DNA of 56,898 nt from an uncultured Clostridia bacterium. Lineage in GTDB: Bacteria; Bacillota; Clostridia; Oscillospirales; Butyricicoccaceae. The position numbers and the translations under genes are program-made. The notes below the pieces were generated by a model that was not told where the DNA came from, did no database searches, and saw nothing but the letters and a program-made list of their open reading frames with translations. The stretch is taken from contig CAMEZQ010000008.1 of assembly GCA_945947915.1 (NCBI GenBank), positions 1-56,898 of the forward strand. The letters are read 5' to 3'. This document shows positions 15,196 through 24,274 of the stretch, piece by piece (position 1 is the stretch's first letter; each line of letters begins with the position of its first letter).

Positions 15196-15238
15196 AAAAA
15201 AAGGCCGCCATTCTCTTTGCGCGATGGCGGCTTTTTTC
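15196..15238 (+). terminator. Intrinsic terminator
   Basis: GCCGCCAT / ATGGCGGC stem flanked by A and T runs, just downstream of the 97-residue gene. Confidence 0.75.
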
Positions 15239-15253
15239 AGCTTGCGGGATGCA

Positions 15254-15404
15254 CCAGAGGCTCCCCTGTGTAAGGGGAGCTGGCACCGTAGGTGACTGAG
15301 GGGTTGTCTTGTCGTTCTTGATGAATGCAGAGCATTTATTGAACTCGACCTGACAATCCCTCCGGGTCTTCGGCCCACCTCCCTTTACACAAGGGAGGCT
15401 CTGG
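15254..15404. repeat. Imperfect palindromic intergenic element, about 150 bp
   Basis: The left end begins CCAGAGGCTCCCC and the right end finishes GGGAGGCTCTGG, so the ends are inverted copies of each other. Both inner arms carry the TGTGTAA/TTTACAC sequence. No coding frame is evident. The structure is that of a small MITE-like or REP-like element. I recall closely similar sequences in gut Clostridia genomes, but this needs a search. It fills most of the gap between two terminators (15169-15515). Confidence 0.6.
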
Positions 15405-15420
15405 CTTGGCATATCCCAGG

Positions 15421-15460
15421 AGGCTGCCTCAGAGCGAAGCATTCTGAGGCAGCCTTTTTG
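15421..15460 (+). terminator. Strong intrinsic terminator
   Basis: Perfect 13-bp arms AGGCTGCCTCAGA and TCTGAGGCAGCCT, nine-base loop, then TTTTTGTTTTT. Confidence 0.85.
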
Positions 15461-15515
15461 TTTTTCTGCCTAAAAAAATGATCGGCGTCCGGCAGGCGCC
15501 GCGGGAGGTAACACG

Positions 15516-15920
15516 ATGTGCAAAAAGATCACCATTGACGACTGCGTGGCTTTTCACGGCCATGTGTGCGGCGGCATCGCCCTGGGCTACGTCCTGGCGC
15601 AGTATGCCATGGAAAAGCTGGGCGCCTGCCGGGAAGACGCCCTCTGCGCCCGGGTGGAATGCAGCAGCTGCCCGGTGGACGCCGTCCAGTGCGTCACCGG
15701 CTGCACGGCCGGCAAACGGACGCTGGAGGTGGCCGACGCCGGCCGCACGGCGCTGACCCTGGTGCGAAAGGAGACCGGCCGGGGCATCCGGGCCGAGATC
15801 GCCGTTTCGGTACCCGCGGGACTGTCCAAAGCCGAAACGCTTGGCTATATCCTCTCCCTCGATCCCGCCGCCGTCTGCCGATGGGAGCCGGCTGCTCTGG
15901 AAGTGCCTCTGGGCAGATGA
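15516..15920 (+). CDS. FmdE-family protein
   Basis: 134 aa. The N-terminal motif FHGHVCGGIALGY (residues 13-25) with His14, His16 and Cys18 is the hallmark of the FmdE (formylmethanofuran dehydrogenase subunit E) domain. A cysteine-rich segment follows (CSSCPVDAVQCVTGC, about 48-62) and could bind metal. In non-methanogens the role of FmdE domains is unclear; they often occur near molybdenum enzymes or metal uptake genes, none of which are visible here. The ATG follows GGGAGGT. It is bounded by terminators on both sides. Confidence 0.85.
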   Translation: MCKKITIDDCVAFHGHVCGGIALGYVLAQYAMEKLGACREDALCARVECSSCPVDAVQCVTGCTAGKRTLEVADAGRTALTLVRKETGRGIRAEIAVSVPAGLSKAETLGYILSLDPAAVCRWEPAALEVPLGR

Positions 15921-15936
15921 TCTGCCGGCAGGCTCC

Positions 15937-15966
15937 GCGCCGCATGTAAAATATGCGGCGCTTTTA
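15937..15966 (+). terminator. Intrinsic terminator
   Basis: Arms GCGCCGCAT and ATGCGGCGC around a seven-base loop, followed by TTTT. Confidence 0.8.
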
Positions 15967-16280
15967 CTTTATGCAGGCAGAGCGCTGCACGGCAAAAGCA
16001 GCGCGTTTTTCAAAGCAGCCTGTCCCTTCTGCACGAAAAAAGTCAAATGCGATTGTCGAAAGAGACGGAATTTCAGAAATTTGAGAGAAATTATACAAAA
16101 TAAATTTCCCTGTAAATCTTGCATCAACAGCCTAATAATGGTACATTTAACATGTATGATGTCCGCAGTGTCATCGTGTGTGAATTCTTATGAAAAAGGG
16201 TCGAGCGTCCCTTTTTCTGTGCCGGCTTTGTCCGGTCTGAACAACAACTGCAAAAACAATCCAACAGGGAGTGAAACAGA
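15967..16280 (+). promoter_or_regulatory. Upstream region of the methylaspartate pathway operon
   Basis: This AT-rich gap must contain the operon promoter. The best candidate is TTGCAT (16119-16124), a 17-base spacer and TACATT (16142-16147), which is weak. Downstream, within the presumed leader, lies a hairpin followed by T residues (16192-16217). I see no cobalamin riboswitch here although the pathway needs coenzyme B12. Confidence 0.4.
16192..16217 (+). terminator. Possible leader terminator/attenuator before the operon
   Basis: GAAAAAGGG and CCCTTTTTC arms around an eight-base loop, 64 bases before the first operon ATG. The stem is mostly A-U pairs with a three-pair GC core, so termination would be partial, which fits an attenuator. 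Confidence 0.4.
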
Positions 16281-17120
16281 ATGAGAGAGATCAACGCGCA
16301 GGACGTGACCGCTGCTGTCAAGCGTCTCTGCATGGAGGCCAACTCGTATCTGCCCGCCGACGTCAAGGGCCGCATCTGCGACGCCTGTCAGAAAGAACCC
16401 TGGGCGCTGGCCCGGAATATCCTGGGCATCATCCGGGAGAATTACGAGATCGCCGAAGAGAAATACGTCCCCATCTGCCAGGACACCGGCGTTGCCTGCG
16501 TCTTTCTGGAGGTCGGCCAGGACGTCCACATCTCGGGCGACCTGAACGCTGCCATCCATGAAGGCGTCCGCCAGGGCTACGAGGAGGGCTGCCTGCGCAA
16601 ATCGGTGGTCCGCGATCCCCTGGACCGCGTCAACACCCGGGACAACACCCCGGCCATGATCTATTACGATATCGTCCCCGGCGACAAGCTGAAGATCACC
16701 GTCGCCCCCAAGGGCTTCGGCAGCGAGAACATGAGCCAGATCAAGATGCTCAAGCCCTCCGACGGTCTGGAAGGGGTCAAGGCCTATATCCTCAAGGTCG
16801 TTGAAGAAGCCGGCCCCAACCCCTGCCCCCCCATCGTCGTCGGCGTCGGCATCGGCGGCACCTTCGACAAGGCGGCCTATCTGGCCAAAAAGGCGCTGAT
16901 GCGCAGCACCGACGTCCGCAACGCCGATCCCTTCTACGCGGCGCTGGAGGATGAGCTGCTGGAAAAGATCAACGCCCTCGGCATCGGCCCCCAGGGCGTC
17001 GGCGGCCAGACGACGGCGCTGGCCGTCAACATCGAGCAGATGGCCACCCATATCGCCGGTCTGCCCGTTGCCGTCAACATCAACTGCCACGTCACGCGCC
17101 ACCAGTCGATGGAGCTGTAA
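16281..17120 (+). CDS. Class I fumarase-type hydratase alpha subunit, probable mesaconase
   Basis: 279 aa, the standard size of the separate alpha subunit of two-subunit class I (iron-sulfur) hydratases such as TtdA and archaeal-type FumA. Motifs seen: ICQDTGVACVF with a cluster cysteine (residues about 66-76), PKGFGSENMS, GVGIGGTFDKA and the C-terminal CHVTRHQS. The family includes fumarase, tartrate dehydratase and mesaconase. It is the first gene of the operon with glutamate mutase, methylaspartate ammonia-lyase and the lyase genes, so hydration of mesaconate to (S)-citramalate is the most likely reaction. It starts after GGGAG. Confidence 0.9.
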   Translation: MREINAQDVTAAVKRLCMEANSYLPADVKGRICDACQKEPWALARNILGIIRENYEIAEEKYVPICQDTGVACVFLEVGQDVHISGDLNAAIHEGVRQGYEEGCLRKSVVRDPLDRVNTRDNTPAMIYYDIVPGDKLKITVAPKGFGSENMSQIKMLKPSDGLEGVKAYILKVVEEAGPNPCPPIVVGVGIGGTFDKAAYLAKKALMRSTDVRNADPFYAALEDELLEKINALGIGPQGVGGQTTALAVNIEQMATHIAGLPVAVNINCHVTRHQSMEL

Positions 17121-17136
17121 GCCAAGGAGGGGAACT

Positions 17137-17694
17137 ATGGAAAAGCGTATCACCACACCGCTGACGCTGGAGCAGGTCCGCGGCCTGCACTGCGGCGACA
17201 GCGTGCTCATCTCGGGCGTTATCTATACGGCCCGCGACGCCGCCCACAAGCGGCTGTGCGAGCTGGCCGCCCAGGGGAAGGAACTTCCCTTTGATGTAAA
17301 GGATTCTGTCATCTATTTTGTCGGCCCCGCCCCGGCCAAGGGCGACCAGGTCATCGGCTCGGCCGGCCCCACCACCAGCTACCGCATGGACGCCTACTCG
17401 CCCACCATGATCGCCCTGGGCCAGCGCGGCATGATCGGCAAGGGCAAGCGCAGCCCCGAGGTCGTGGCCGCCATGAAGGAACACGGGGCCGTCTATTTCG
17501 GCGCCATCGGCGGCGCCGGCGCCTATCTGTCCCGCTGCATCAAGAAGGCCGAGATCGTCGCCTATGAAGATCTGGGCGCCGAGGCCGTCCGCCGCCTGGA
17601 GGTGGAGGATCTGCCCGCCTTCGTCATCATCGACAGCGAGGGCAACAACCTGTATGAGAACGGCCGGAAGGAGTATCTGGCCTCTCTGAAATAA
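17137..17694 (+). CDS. Class I fumarase-type hydratase beta subunit, probable mesaconase
   Basis: 185 aa. It contains the beta-subunit motifs DAAHKRL (residues about 33-39), GPTTSYRMD and GQRGMIGKG, followed by GAIGGAGAYLS. It completes the active site of the alpha subunit encoded 16 bases upstream. The start follows AAGGAGGGG. As for the alpha subunit, the general annotation is fumarate hydratase, and the mesaconase role is inferred from the pathway genes that follow. Confidence 0.9.
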   Translation: MEKRITTPLTLEQVRGLHCGDSVLISGVIYTARDAAHKRLCELAAQGKELPFDVKDSVIYFVGPAPAKGDQVIGSAGPTTSYRMDAYSPTMIALGQRGMIGKGKRSPEVVAAMKEHGAVYFGAIGGAGAYLSRCIKKAEIVAYEDLGAEAVRRLEVEDLPAFVIIDSEGNNLYENGRKEYLASLK

Positions 17695-17743
17695 GCATCG
17701 GCAAGAGTAAAACCGGATAAATTTTTTACAGAGGTAATCAGCT

Positions 17744-18160
17744 ATGGAAAAGAAAAAACTGGTCATGGGCGTCATCGGCGCCGACGTACACGCCGTTGGC
17801 AATACCATTCTCAACCGCGCTTTTCTGGACGCCGGCTTCGACGTCACCAATCTGGGCGTTCTGGTCCCCCAGGAAGAGTTCATTCAGGCCGCCGTTGAAG
17901 TCGGCGCCGACGCCATCGTCGTTTCCTCCCTCTACGGTCAGGGCGAGATCGACTGCACCGGCATGCGCGAAAAATGCGACGAGGCCGGCCTCAAGGGCAT
18001 CCTGCTCTATGCCGGCGGCAACCTGGTGGTCGGCAAGGTGCCCGTCGAAGAGATCGAGCGCCGCTACAAGGCCATGGGCTTTGACCGCGCCTTCGGTCCC
18101 GGCACCGATCCTCAGGTGACCATCGACTGCCTGAAGAAGGATCTGGGCGTCGAAGACTGA
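17744..18160 (+). CDS. glmS: Glutamate mutase (methylaspartate mutase) S subunit
   Basis: 138 aa cobalamin-binding subunit. The base-off/His-on B12 motif DxHxxG appears as GADVHAVG at residues 13-20, with SLYGQG and [10 protein letters not shown] forming the rest of the pocket. With the E subunit it converts (S)-glutamate to (2S,3S)-3-methylaspartate using adenosylcobalamin. The length matches the clostridial protein of about 137 residues. It starts after AGAGGT. Confidence 0.95.
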   Translation: MEKKKLVMGVIGADVHAVGNTILNRAFLDAGFDVTNLGVLVPQEEFIQAAVEVGADAIVVSSLYGQGEIDCTGMREKCDEAGLKGILLYAGGNLVVGKVPVEEIERRYKAMGFDRAFGPGTDPQVTIDCLKKDLGVED

Positions 18161-18182
18161 CGCTCCGGAAGAAGGCGAACCT

Positions 18183-19583
18183 ATGAAAGCCATACTACTG
18201 ATCGACTTCGGCAGCACCTACACCAAGGTCACCGCCGTCGACGTGGACACCGAGACGATCCTCGGCACCTCCCAGAGCTATACCACCATCGAGACCGATA
18301 TCATCAACGGCCTCAACAACGCCCTCGTGCTGCTGCGTGAGAAGATCGGCGACATCTCCTTCGAGGCCCAGTATGCCTGCTCCAGCGCGGCCGGCGGCCT
18401 GCGCATGGTCGCCATCGGCCTGGTGCCCGAGCTGACGGCCAAGGCGGCCCGCCAGGCTTCCCTCGGCGCCGGCGCCAAGGTCATCAAGACCTATTCCTAC
18501 GAGCTGACCGAGAGCGACCTGCGGGAGATCGATTCGATCAATCCCGATATCTGCCTGCTGACCGGCGGCACCGACGGCGGCAACAAGGAAAATATCGTCT
18601 ACAACGCCCGCATGCTGGCCCGTTCCACCCGCAGCTTCCCCATCATCATCGCCGGCAACCGCAACTGTGCCGACCAGTGCGCCGAGATCCTTCGGGATAA
18701 ACAGATCCACATCTGCGAAAACGTCATGCCCCGGCTGGATATCCCCAACGTCGGCCCGGTGCAGGAAAAGATCCGCGAGATCTTCCTGCAGCAGATCGTC
18801 AAGGCCAAGGGGTTGTCGGGTGCCGAGCAGCTGGTCAAGGGCATTCTGATGCCCACGCCGTCGGCCATGCTGACCGCCATGAAGCTGCTGGCCCGCGGCA
18901 CCAAGACCGAAAGCGGCATCGGCGATCTGGTGGGAGTCGACCTGGGCGGCGCCACCACCGACATCTATTCCATGTCGCTGGGCATGCCCACCAACGGCGG
19001 CACGGCCCTCAAGGGCCTGCGCGAGGAATACGCCAAGCGCACCGTCGAGGGCGACATCGGCATGCGCTACAGCATCCACGGCATCGTCGACGCCGCCGGC
19101 ATCGACCGCGTATCCGAGCTTTCCGGCCTGGACGAAGACCGCTGCCGTGAGCTGATCGAATACTTAGCCGTACATACCGACGTGGTGCCCGGCTCCGACG
19201 ACGACGAGCTGGAAAAGCTGGATTTCGCCCTGGCTTCTCTGGCCATCGAAACGGCCGTCACCCGCCATGCCGGCCGCCTGGAGCCCTTCTATTCCCCCAT
19301 GGGCATCAGCTATATGCAGACCGGCAAGGATCTGACCGAGGTCAAGACGGTGGTCGTCACCGGCGGCGCCCTGATCCACACCCGCCGCACGGCCGCCATC
19401 GCCGCCCACGCGCAGTTCTCGCCCCTCGACGCCATGTCCCTCAAGCCCAAATCGGCCGAGGTGCTGGTCGACCGCAAATACATTCTGGCGGCCATGGGCC
19501 TGCTGAGCACCGTTTACCCCGATACCGCATTGAGAATCATGAAAAGGGAGTTAGAAAAAGATGGAACTCGAAATCAAGAATAA
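18183..19583 (+). CDS. glmL: Glutamate mutase reactivating factor GlmL (MutL)
   Basis: 466 aa ASKHA-fold ATPase, with the phosphate-binding motif IDFGSTYTK at residues 7-15 and [12 protein letters not shown] in the middle. It is predicted to exchange damaged cobalamin in the mutase for fresh coenzyme, as known chaperones of B12 mutases and diol dehydratases do. It is located between the S and E subunit genes, the usual order. The last 23 bases overlap the start of glmE, so their translation is coupled. Confidence 0.93.
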   Translation: MKAILLIDFGSTYTKVTAVDVDTETILGTSQSYTTIETDIINGLNNALVLLREKIGDISFEAQYACSSAAGGLRMVAIGLVPELTAKAARQASLGAGAKVIKTYSYELTESDLREIDSINPDICLLTGGTDGGNKENIVYNARMLARSTRSFPIIIAGNRNCADQCAEILRDKQIHICENVMPRLDIPNVGPVQEKIREIFLQQIVKAKGLSGAEQLVKGILMPTPSAMLTAMKLLARGTKTESGIGDLVGVDLGGATTDIYSMSLGMPTNGGTALKGLREEYAKRTVEGDIGMRYSIHGIVDAAGIDRVSELSGLDEDRCRELIEYLAVHTDVVPGSDDDELEKLDFALASLAIETAVTRHAGRLEPFYSPMGISYMQTGKDLTEVKTVVVTGGALIHTRRTAAIAAHAQFSPLDAMSLKPKSAEVLVDRKYILAAMGLLSTVYPDTALRIMKRELEKDGTRNQE

Positions 19584-21036
19584 AAAATGGACCGATGATG
19601 AATTCTACAAGGTCCGCAAGGAGATCCTGGGCACCTGGGAGACCGGCAAGGACGTCGATCTGGACGAAGCCATCCAGTTCCACAAGTCGCTGCCCGCCCA
19701 CAAGATCTTCTCCAGCAAGCTGGACAAAGCCAAGGAGACCGGCGCCACCCTCATCCAGCCCCGCGCCGGCGTCGGCCTGATCGAAAACCACATCGAGCTG
19801 CTCAAGCATCTGCAGGATGAGGGCGAGGCCGATCTGCTGCCCACCACCATCGACTCGTACACCCGTCAGAACCAGTACGAGAACTGCGCCGAGGGCATCC
19901 GCCGCGAAAAAGAGGGCATGGCAAACGGCAATTTCCATCCCTTCCTCAACGGCTTCCCGGCTGTCAACCACGGCGTGCAGGGCTGCCGCCGTCTGGTGGA
20001 AGCCCTGGATACCCCCCTGCAGGTCCGCCACGGCACCCCCGATGCCCGCCTGCTGACCGAGATCACCTATGCCGGCGGCTTCACCTCCTACGAGGGCGGC
20101 GGCATCTCCTACAATATCCCCTACGCCAAGAATATTCCCATTGAAAAGACCATGCTCGACTGGCAGTATGTCGACCGTCTGACCGGCATCTATGAAGAAG
20201 CCGGCGTCGCCATCAACCGCGAGCCCTACGGTCCTCTGACCGGCACTCTGGTGCCCCCCTGCATCTCCCACGCCGTCGCCATCATCGAGGCGCTGGCCGC
20301 CGCCGAGCAGGGCGTCAAGAACATCACCGTCGGCTACGGCCAGCTGGGCAACCTGGTCCAGGACGTCGCCGCCATCCGTTCGCTGGAGGAGCTGACTGAG
20401 GAATATCTGGCCCGCTTCGGCTATACCGGCGTCCATGTCACCACCGTCTTCCACCAGTGGATGGGCGGCTTCCCCGCCGACGAGGCCAAGGCCTTCGGCG
20501 TCATCTCCTGGGGCGCTGCCACGGCCGCGCTGGCCAAGGCCACCAAGGTCATCGTCAAGACCCCCCACGAGGCGGCCGGCGTTCCCACCAAGGAGGCCAA
20601 CGCCCAGGGTCTGCGCGCCACCAAGCAGGTGGTCAACATGCTCTATGACCAGTCGGTCATCGGCCCCCGCGTCGAAGCCGAAAAGTCCATCATCAAGAAC
20701 GAGACCCACTGCATCCTCGACCGCTGCATCGAGCTGGGCAACGGCGATATCATTCTGGGCGCCATCGCCGGCATCAACGCAGGCATCATCGATATCCCCT
20801 TCGGCCCCGCCAAGTGCAACAAGGGCCTGATGCTGCCGGCCCGCGACAATATGGGCGCCGTCCGCATTCTGGAAATGGGCAACCTGCCCTTCACCAACGA
20901 CCTGAAGGCCTTCCATCACGACAAGCTGGCCGAGCGCGCCGCCGTAGAGAAGCGCGACGTCTCCTTCCAGATGGTCATCGACGACGTCTACGCCATCGGC
21001 CGCGGCCGTCTGGTGGGCCGTCCCGTCTCCAAATAA
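19561..21036 (+). CDS. glmE: Glutamate mutase (methylaspartate mutase) E subunit
   Basis: 491 aa TIM-barrel catalytic subunit, close to the clostridial length of about 483. It binds glutamate and the adenosyl radical face of the coenzyme and works with GlmS. Recognisable stretches include [33 protein letters not shown] and [16 protein letters not shown], which are typical of GlmE. The ATG lies inside the end of glmL and has a GGGAG site ten bases upstream. Confidence 0.95.
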   Translation: MELEIKNKKWTDDEFYKVRKEILGTWETGKDVDLDEAIQFHKSLPAHKIFSSKLDKAKETGATLIQPRAGVGLIENHIELLKHLQDEGEADLLPTTIDSYTRQNQYENCAEGIRREKEGMANGNFHPFLNGFPAVNHGVQGCRRLVEALDTPLQVRHGTPDARLLTEITYAGGFTSYEGGGISYNIPYAKNIPIEKTMLDWQYVDRLTGIYEEAGVAINREPYGPLTGTLVPPCISHAVAIIEALAAAEQGVKNITVGYGQLGNLVQDVAAIRSLEELTEEYLARFGYTGVHVTTVFHQWMGGFPADEAKAFGVISWGAATAALAKATKVIVKTPHEAAGVPTKEANAQGLRATKQVVNMLYDQSVIGPRVEAEKSIIKNETHCILDRCIELGNGDIILGAIAGINAGIIDIPFGPAKCNKGLMLPARDNMGAVRILEMGNLPFTNDLKAFHHDKLAERAAVEKRDVSFQMVIDDVYAIGRGRLVGRPVSK

Positions 21037-21049
21037 AGATCCCTCCGTC

Positions 21050-21074
21050 CCGCGGCCGCCCGGCGGCCGCGGGC
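21050..21074. other. GC-rich hairpin between glmE and mal
   Basis: CCCGCGGCCGC and GCGGCCGCGGG arms with a three-base loop and no T run. It may stabilise the upstream mRNA end or mark a processing point within the operon. Confidence 0.4.
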
Positions 21075-21179
21075 AGATCCTTTGTTGTCCCACCGCTTGC
21101 AAAGCGTTTTAACAACCTATAAAAAACCAAAGCGCCCGGGGCATGGCCCCGCAGAGCGCGGAGAAAGGGAGTTTTTCAA

Positions 21180-22427
21180 ATGAAAATCGTAAACGTAGTA
21201 TGCGCCCCCGGCCGTACAGGCTTCTATTTTGACGATCAGAAGGCCATCAAGTCGGGCGCCGTGGCCGACGGTTCCGCCTACATCGGCGAGCCCATGACCC
21301 CGGGCTTCACCGCCGTCCGTCAGGCCGGCGAGTCCATCTCGGTCATGCTGGTCCTGGAAGACGGCCAGGTCGCCTGGGGCGACTGCGCTGCCGTTCAGTA
21401 TTCCGGCGCCGGCGGACGCGATCCCCTGTTCCTGGCCAAGGACTTCATCCCCGTCATCGAGCAGTACATCAAGCCCATGCTGGTGGGCAGAGAGGCCGAC
21501 AACTTCCGTGAGCTGACCCGCGAGATGGAAGCCATTCTGGTCGACGGCAAGAAGCTGCACACCGCCATCCGCTACGGCGTTTCCCAGGCCATTCTGGACG
21601 CTGTCGCCAAGGCCAGCCACCGCCTGATGGCCGAAGTCGTCGCCGACGAATACGGCCTGGAGGTTTCCGAGGAGCCCATTCCCATCTTCACCCAGTCGGG
21701 CGACAGCCGCTATGACAATTCCGACAAGATGATCCTCAAGGGCGCCGCCATCCTGCCCCACGCCCTCATCAACAACGTCGACACCAAGCTGGGCAAGGAC
21801 GGCTCGCTGCTCAAGGAGTATGTCGCCTGGCTGAGCGCCCGCATCCTCAAGCTGCGCGCCGACGAGAGCTACAACCCCATCCTCCACATCGACGTTTACG
21901 GCACCATCGGCCAGGCTTTCGGCGATGAGAACTACGTCGCCATGGCCGATTATCTGGCCGAGCTGGAGCAGGCTGCCAAGCCCTTCCACCTGCGCATCGA
22001 AGGCCCCATGGACGCCGGCGAGCGCGAGAAGCAGATGCTCTGCATGAAGGGTCTGCGCGAAGAGCTGGATAAGCGCGGCATCGATGTCGAGCTGGTCGCC
22101 GACGAGTGGTGCAACACGCTGGAAGACGTCATCTACTTCTGCGACAACAAGGCCGGCCATATGGCCCAGATCAAGACTCCCGACCTGGGCGGCGTCAACA
22201 ACACCATCGAGGCCGTTCTTTACTGCAAGGAGCACGGCTTCGGCGCTTACCAGGGCGGTACCTGCAACGAGACCGACCGTTCCAGCCAGGTCTGCGTCAA
22301 CTGCGCCATGGCCACAAAGCCCGATCAGATCCTCGCCAAGCCCGGCATGGGTGTTGACGAAGGCTTCATGATCGTTTATAACGAGATGAACCGCATCATC
22401 GCCATGCGCAAGGCCAAGAAGGCGTAA
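21180..22427 (+). CDS. mal: Methylaspartate ammonia-lyase
   Basis: 415 aa enolase-superfamily enzyme that removes ammonia from 3-methylaspartate to give mesaconate. The length matches the clostridial enzyme (about 413). The barrel shows the expected acid ligands for magnesium in DVYGTIGQAFGDE, RIEGPMDAGE and ELVADEW, and the catalytic lysine in IKTPDLGG. It comes directly after the mutase genes, as the pathway order requires. The start follows AAAGGGAG. Confidence 0.96.
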   Translation: MKIVNVVCAPGRTGFYFDDQKAIKSGAVADGSAYIGEPMTPGFTAVRQAGESISVMLVLEDGQVAWGDCAAVQYSGAGGRDPLFLAKDFIPVIEQYIKPMLVGREADNFRELTREMEAILVDGKKLHTAIRYGVSQAILDAVAKASHRLMAEVVADEYGLEVSEEPIPIFTQSGDSRYDNSDKMILKGAAILPHALINNVDTKLGKDGSLLKEYVAWLSARILKLRADESYNPILHIDVYGTIGQAFGDENYVAMADYLAELEQAAKPFHLRIEGPMDAGEREKQMLCMKGLREELDKRGIDVELVADEWCNTLEDVIYFCDNKAGHMAQIKTPDLGGVNNTIEAVLYCKEHGFGAYQGGTCNETDRSSQVCVNCAMATKPDQILAKPGMGVDEGFMIVYNEMNRIIAMRKAKKA

Positions 22428-22484
22428 GCCACAGCCCCAGGCAAACGATCAGGGCCCGCCGGAGCTTCCGGCGCTGATTTGCGG

Positions 22485-22513
22485 AAAAGCCCGGCCTTGT
22501 GCCGGGCTTTTTA
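22485..22513 (+). terminator. Intra-operon terminator hairpin
   Basis: AAAAGCCCGGC and GCCGGGCTTTTT arms around a five-base loop, between mal and the adenosyltransferase gene. It may lower expression of the distal genes relative to the mutase genes, or separate two transcription units. Confidence 0.65.
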
Positions 22514-22556
22514 ACAGACCGGCCATCAACCCCCATACGGAAGGAGAAATATTACC

Positions 22557-23093
22557 ATGGAAAAAGGCTGCATCCAGCTCTATTACGGCGACGGCAAAGG
22601 CAAAACGACGGCCGCCATGGGCCAGGTGGTGCGCTGCGTCGGCCACGGCTTCAAGGTGCTGGTCTATCAGTTCCTCAAGGAACCCAACAGCGGCGAGGTG
22701 CGCGTCATCCGTGATCTGCCCGGGGTGGACTATATCCCCAACGAGGGCAAGATCCCCTTTCTGTTCAACCTGACCCCCGAGCAGCAGGAGCACTACCGCG
22801 CCGTCTGGAGCAAGACCTTTGACATCGTCAAAGAGAAGTTCTATTCCGGCGATTACGACATGGTCGTGCTGGACGAGGTCATCGACGCCTACAACCTGGG
22901 CGTCATCGATAAAGAAGACCTGCACGCCATGATGGACCAGCGGCCTGCCGGCACCGAGCTGGTCATCACCGGCCACCAGTACGGCATGGATCTGAGCGAG
23001 CTCTTCCGCCGGGCCGATTATATCACCAAATTCGTCAAGGAAAAGCACCCCTTCGATGAAGGCATGCCCTGCCGCACCGGCATCGAAGAATAA
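22557..23093 (+). CDS. cobO: Cob(I)yrinic acid a,c-diamide adenosyltransferase
   Basis: 178 aa CobA/CobO/BtuR-type ATP:corrinoid adenosyltransferase. P-loop GDGKGKTTAA at residues 11-20, LDEV in the middle and VITGH near 140. It makes the adenosyl form of cobalamin, the cofactor of the glutamate mutase encoded upstream; its place inside the operon strongly suggests it is dedicated to that supply. It starts after AAGGAG. Confidence 0.94.
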   Translation: MEKGCIQLYYGDGKGKTTAAMGQVVRCVGHGFKVLVYQFLKEPNSGEVRVIRDLPGVDYIPNEGKIPFLFNLTPEQQEHYRAVWSKTFDIVKEKFYSGDYDMVVLDEVIDAYNLGVIDKEDLHAMMDQRPAGTELVITGHQYGMDLSELFRRADYITKFVKEKHPFDEGMPCRTGIEE

Positions 23094-23124
23094 AGTTAAA
23101 GTACAGACCGGGAGGAAAACCCCT

Positions 23125-23391
23125 ATGAAAATCACAACAAGCGCCGTCGCCGGCACGCTGGAATCCAGCGACGTTTACGTCAAGGCCGAGCCGTGCGGCA
23201 CTCTGGAGATCGAGATCGAATCGGTGGTCAGCGCCCAGTTCGGCGACCAGATCCGCCAGACCGTCCAGGACGTGCTCAGCTCGCTGGGCGTCGACAGCGG
23301 CCGTATCTCCCTCAATGACAAGGGCGCCATCGACTGCGTCATCCGCGCGCGTGTCGAAACGGCTGTCCGCCGCGCAGGAGGCGAAAACTAA
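23125..23391 (+). CDS. citD: Citrate lyase-type acyl carrier protein, probable citramalate lyase gamma subunit
   Basis: 88 aa. The prosthetic-group serine, Ser14, lies in AGTLESSDV, as in known CitD proteins, and would carry 2'-(5''-triphosphoribosyl)-3'-dephospho-CoA. The ATG follows GGGAGG. It is the first of three lyase subunit genes (gamma, beta, alpha). In the methylaspartate pathway the homologous complex cleaves citramalate to acetate and pyruvate, which fits the operon better than citrate cleavage. Confidence 0.93.
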   Translation: MKITTSAVAGTLESSDVYVKAEPCGTLEIEIESVVSAQFGDQIRQTVQDVLSSLGVDSGRISLNDKGAIDCVIRARVETAVRRAGGEN

Positions 23392-23392
23392 G

Positions 23393-24274
23393 ATGAGAAG
23401 ATCCATGTTATTTATCCCCGGCAACACCCCCAACCTGCTGATGAACGCCGACGTGCTGGGCGCCGACAGCATCATCCTCGACCTGGAGGACGCCGTTTCT
23501 CCCGCCGAGAAGGACGCCGCCCGCATCCTGGTGCGCAGCGCCCTGCGCTCGCTGGGCTATAAGGGCTGTGAAGTCATCGTGCGCATCAATCCCATCGAGA
23601 CCGACTTCTGGAAGAAGGACCTGGACGAGGTCATCCCCCTGCGTCCCGGCATGATCATGCCCACCAAGGTCAGCTGCGCCGACGACGTGCGCACGGTCTC
23701 CGATTACATCGCGCAGGTGGAGGAGAGATGCGGCATGGAAAAGAACACCGTCCGCCTCATCCCCCTCATTGAAACGGCCATGGGCGTCGAGAATGCCTTC
23801 GCCATCGCTTCGGCCGATCCCCGCGTGGCCGCCATCTTCCTGGGCGGCGAAGATCTGACGGCCGACCTGCGCTGCAAGCGCACCAAGGAGGGCAACGAGA
23901 TCTTCTACGCTCGCTGCCGCATGGTCAACGCGGCCCGCGCCGCCGGCGTCGACGTCTACGACACCCCCTTCACCGACGTCGACGATATTGACGGCCTGTA
24001 TAAAGACGCCGCCTTCGCCAAAAGCCTGGGCTTCACAGGCAAGGCCTCCATCTCGCCCCGCCATGTGGCCGGCATCAACGAGGTCTTCAGTCCCACCCAG
24101 GCCGACATCGACTATGCCCACGAAGTCATGGAGACCATCCGCATGGCCAAGGCCCAGGGCAAGGGTGTCGTGTCGCTGCGCGGCAAAATGATCGACGCGC
24201 CCATCGTCACCCGCGCCAGACAGGTCATTGAAATGGAAAAGGCTATCTTTGGAGGTACAGAAGACGATGAGTAA
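23393..24274 (+). CDS. citE: Citrate lyase-type beta subunit, probable citramalate lyase beta
   Basis: 293 aa HpcH/HpaI-type TIM barrel. The N-terminus RRSMLFIPGNTPNLL and the motif SIILDLEDAVSP are typical of CitE, and the metal-binding LGGEDLTADL is present near residue 155. It catalyses the retro-Claisen cleavage of the acyl thioester held on the carrier protein. The ATG is one base after the citD stop. The last eight bases overlap the alpha subunit gene. Confidence 0.94.
   Translation: MRRSMLFIPGNTPNLLMNADVLGADSIILDLEDAVSPAEKDAARILVRSALRSLGYKGCEVIVRINPIETDFWKKDLDEVIPLRPGMIMPTKVSCADDVRTVSDYIAQVEERCGMEKNTVRLIPLIETAMGVENAFAIASADPRVAAIFLGGEDLTADLRCKRTKEGNEIFYARCRMVNAARAAGVDVYDTPFTDVDDIDGLYKDAAFAKSLGFTGKASISPRHVAGINEVFSPTQADIDYAHEVMETIRMAKAQGKGVVSLRGKMIDAPIVTRARQVIEMEKAIFGGTEDDE

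Noticed and set aside
15967..16280. A cobalamin riboswitch before the B12-dependent operon
   Set aside because: I looked for the conserved B12-box and the long multi-arm fold and could not find them; only a short hairpin is present.
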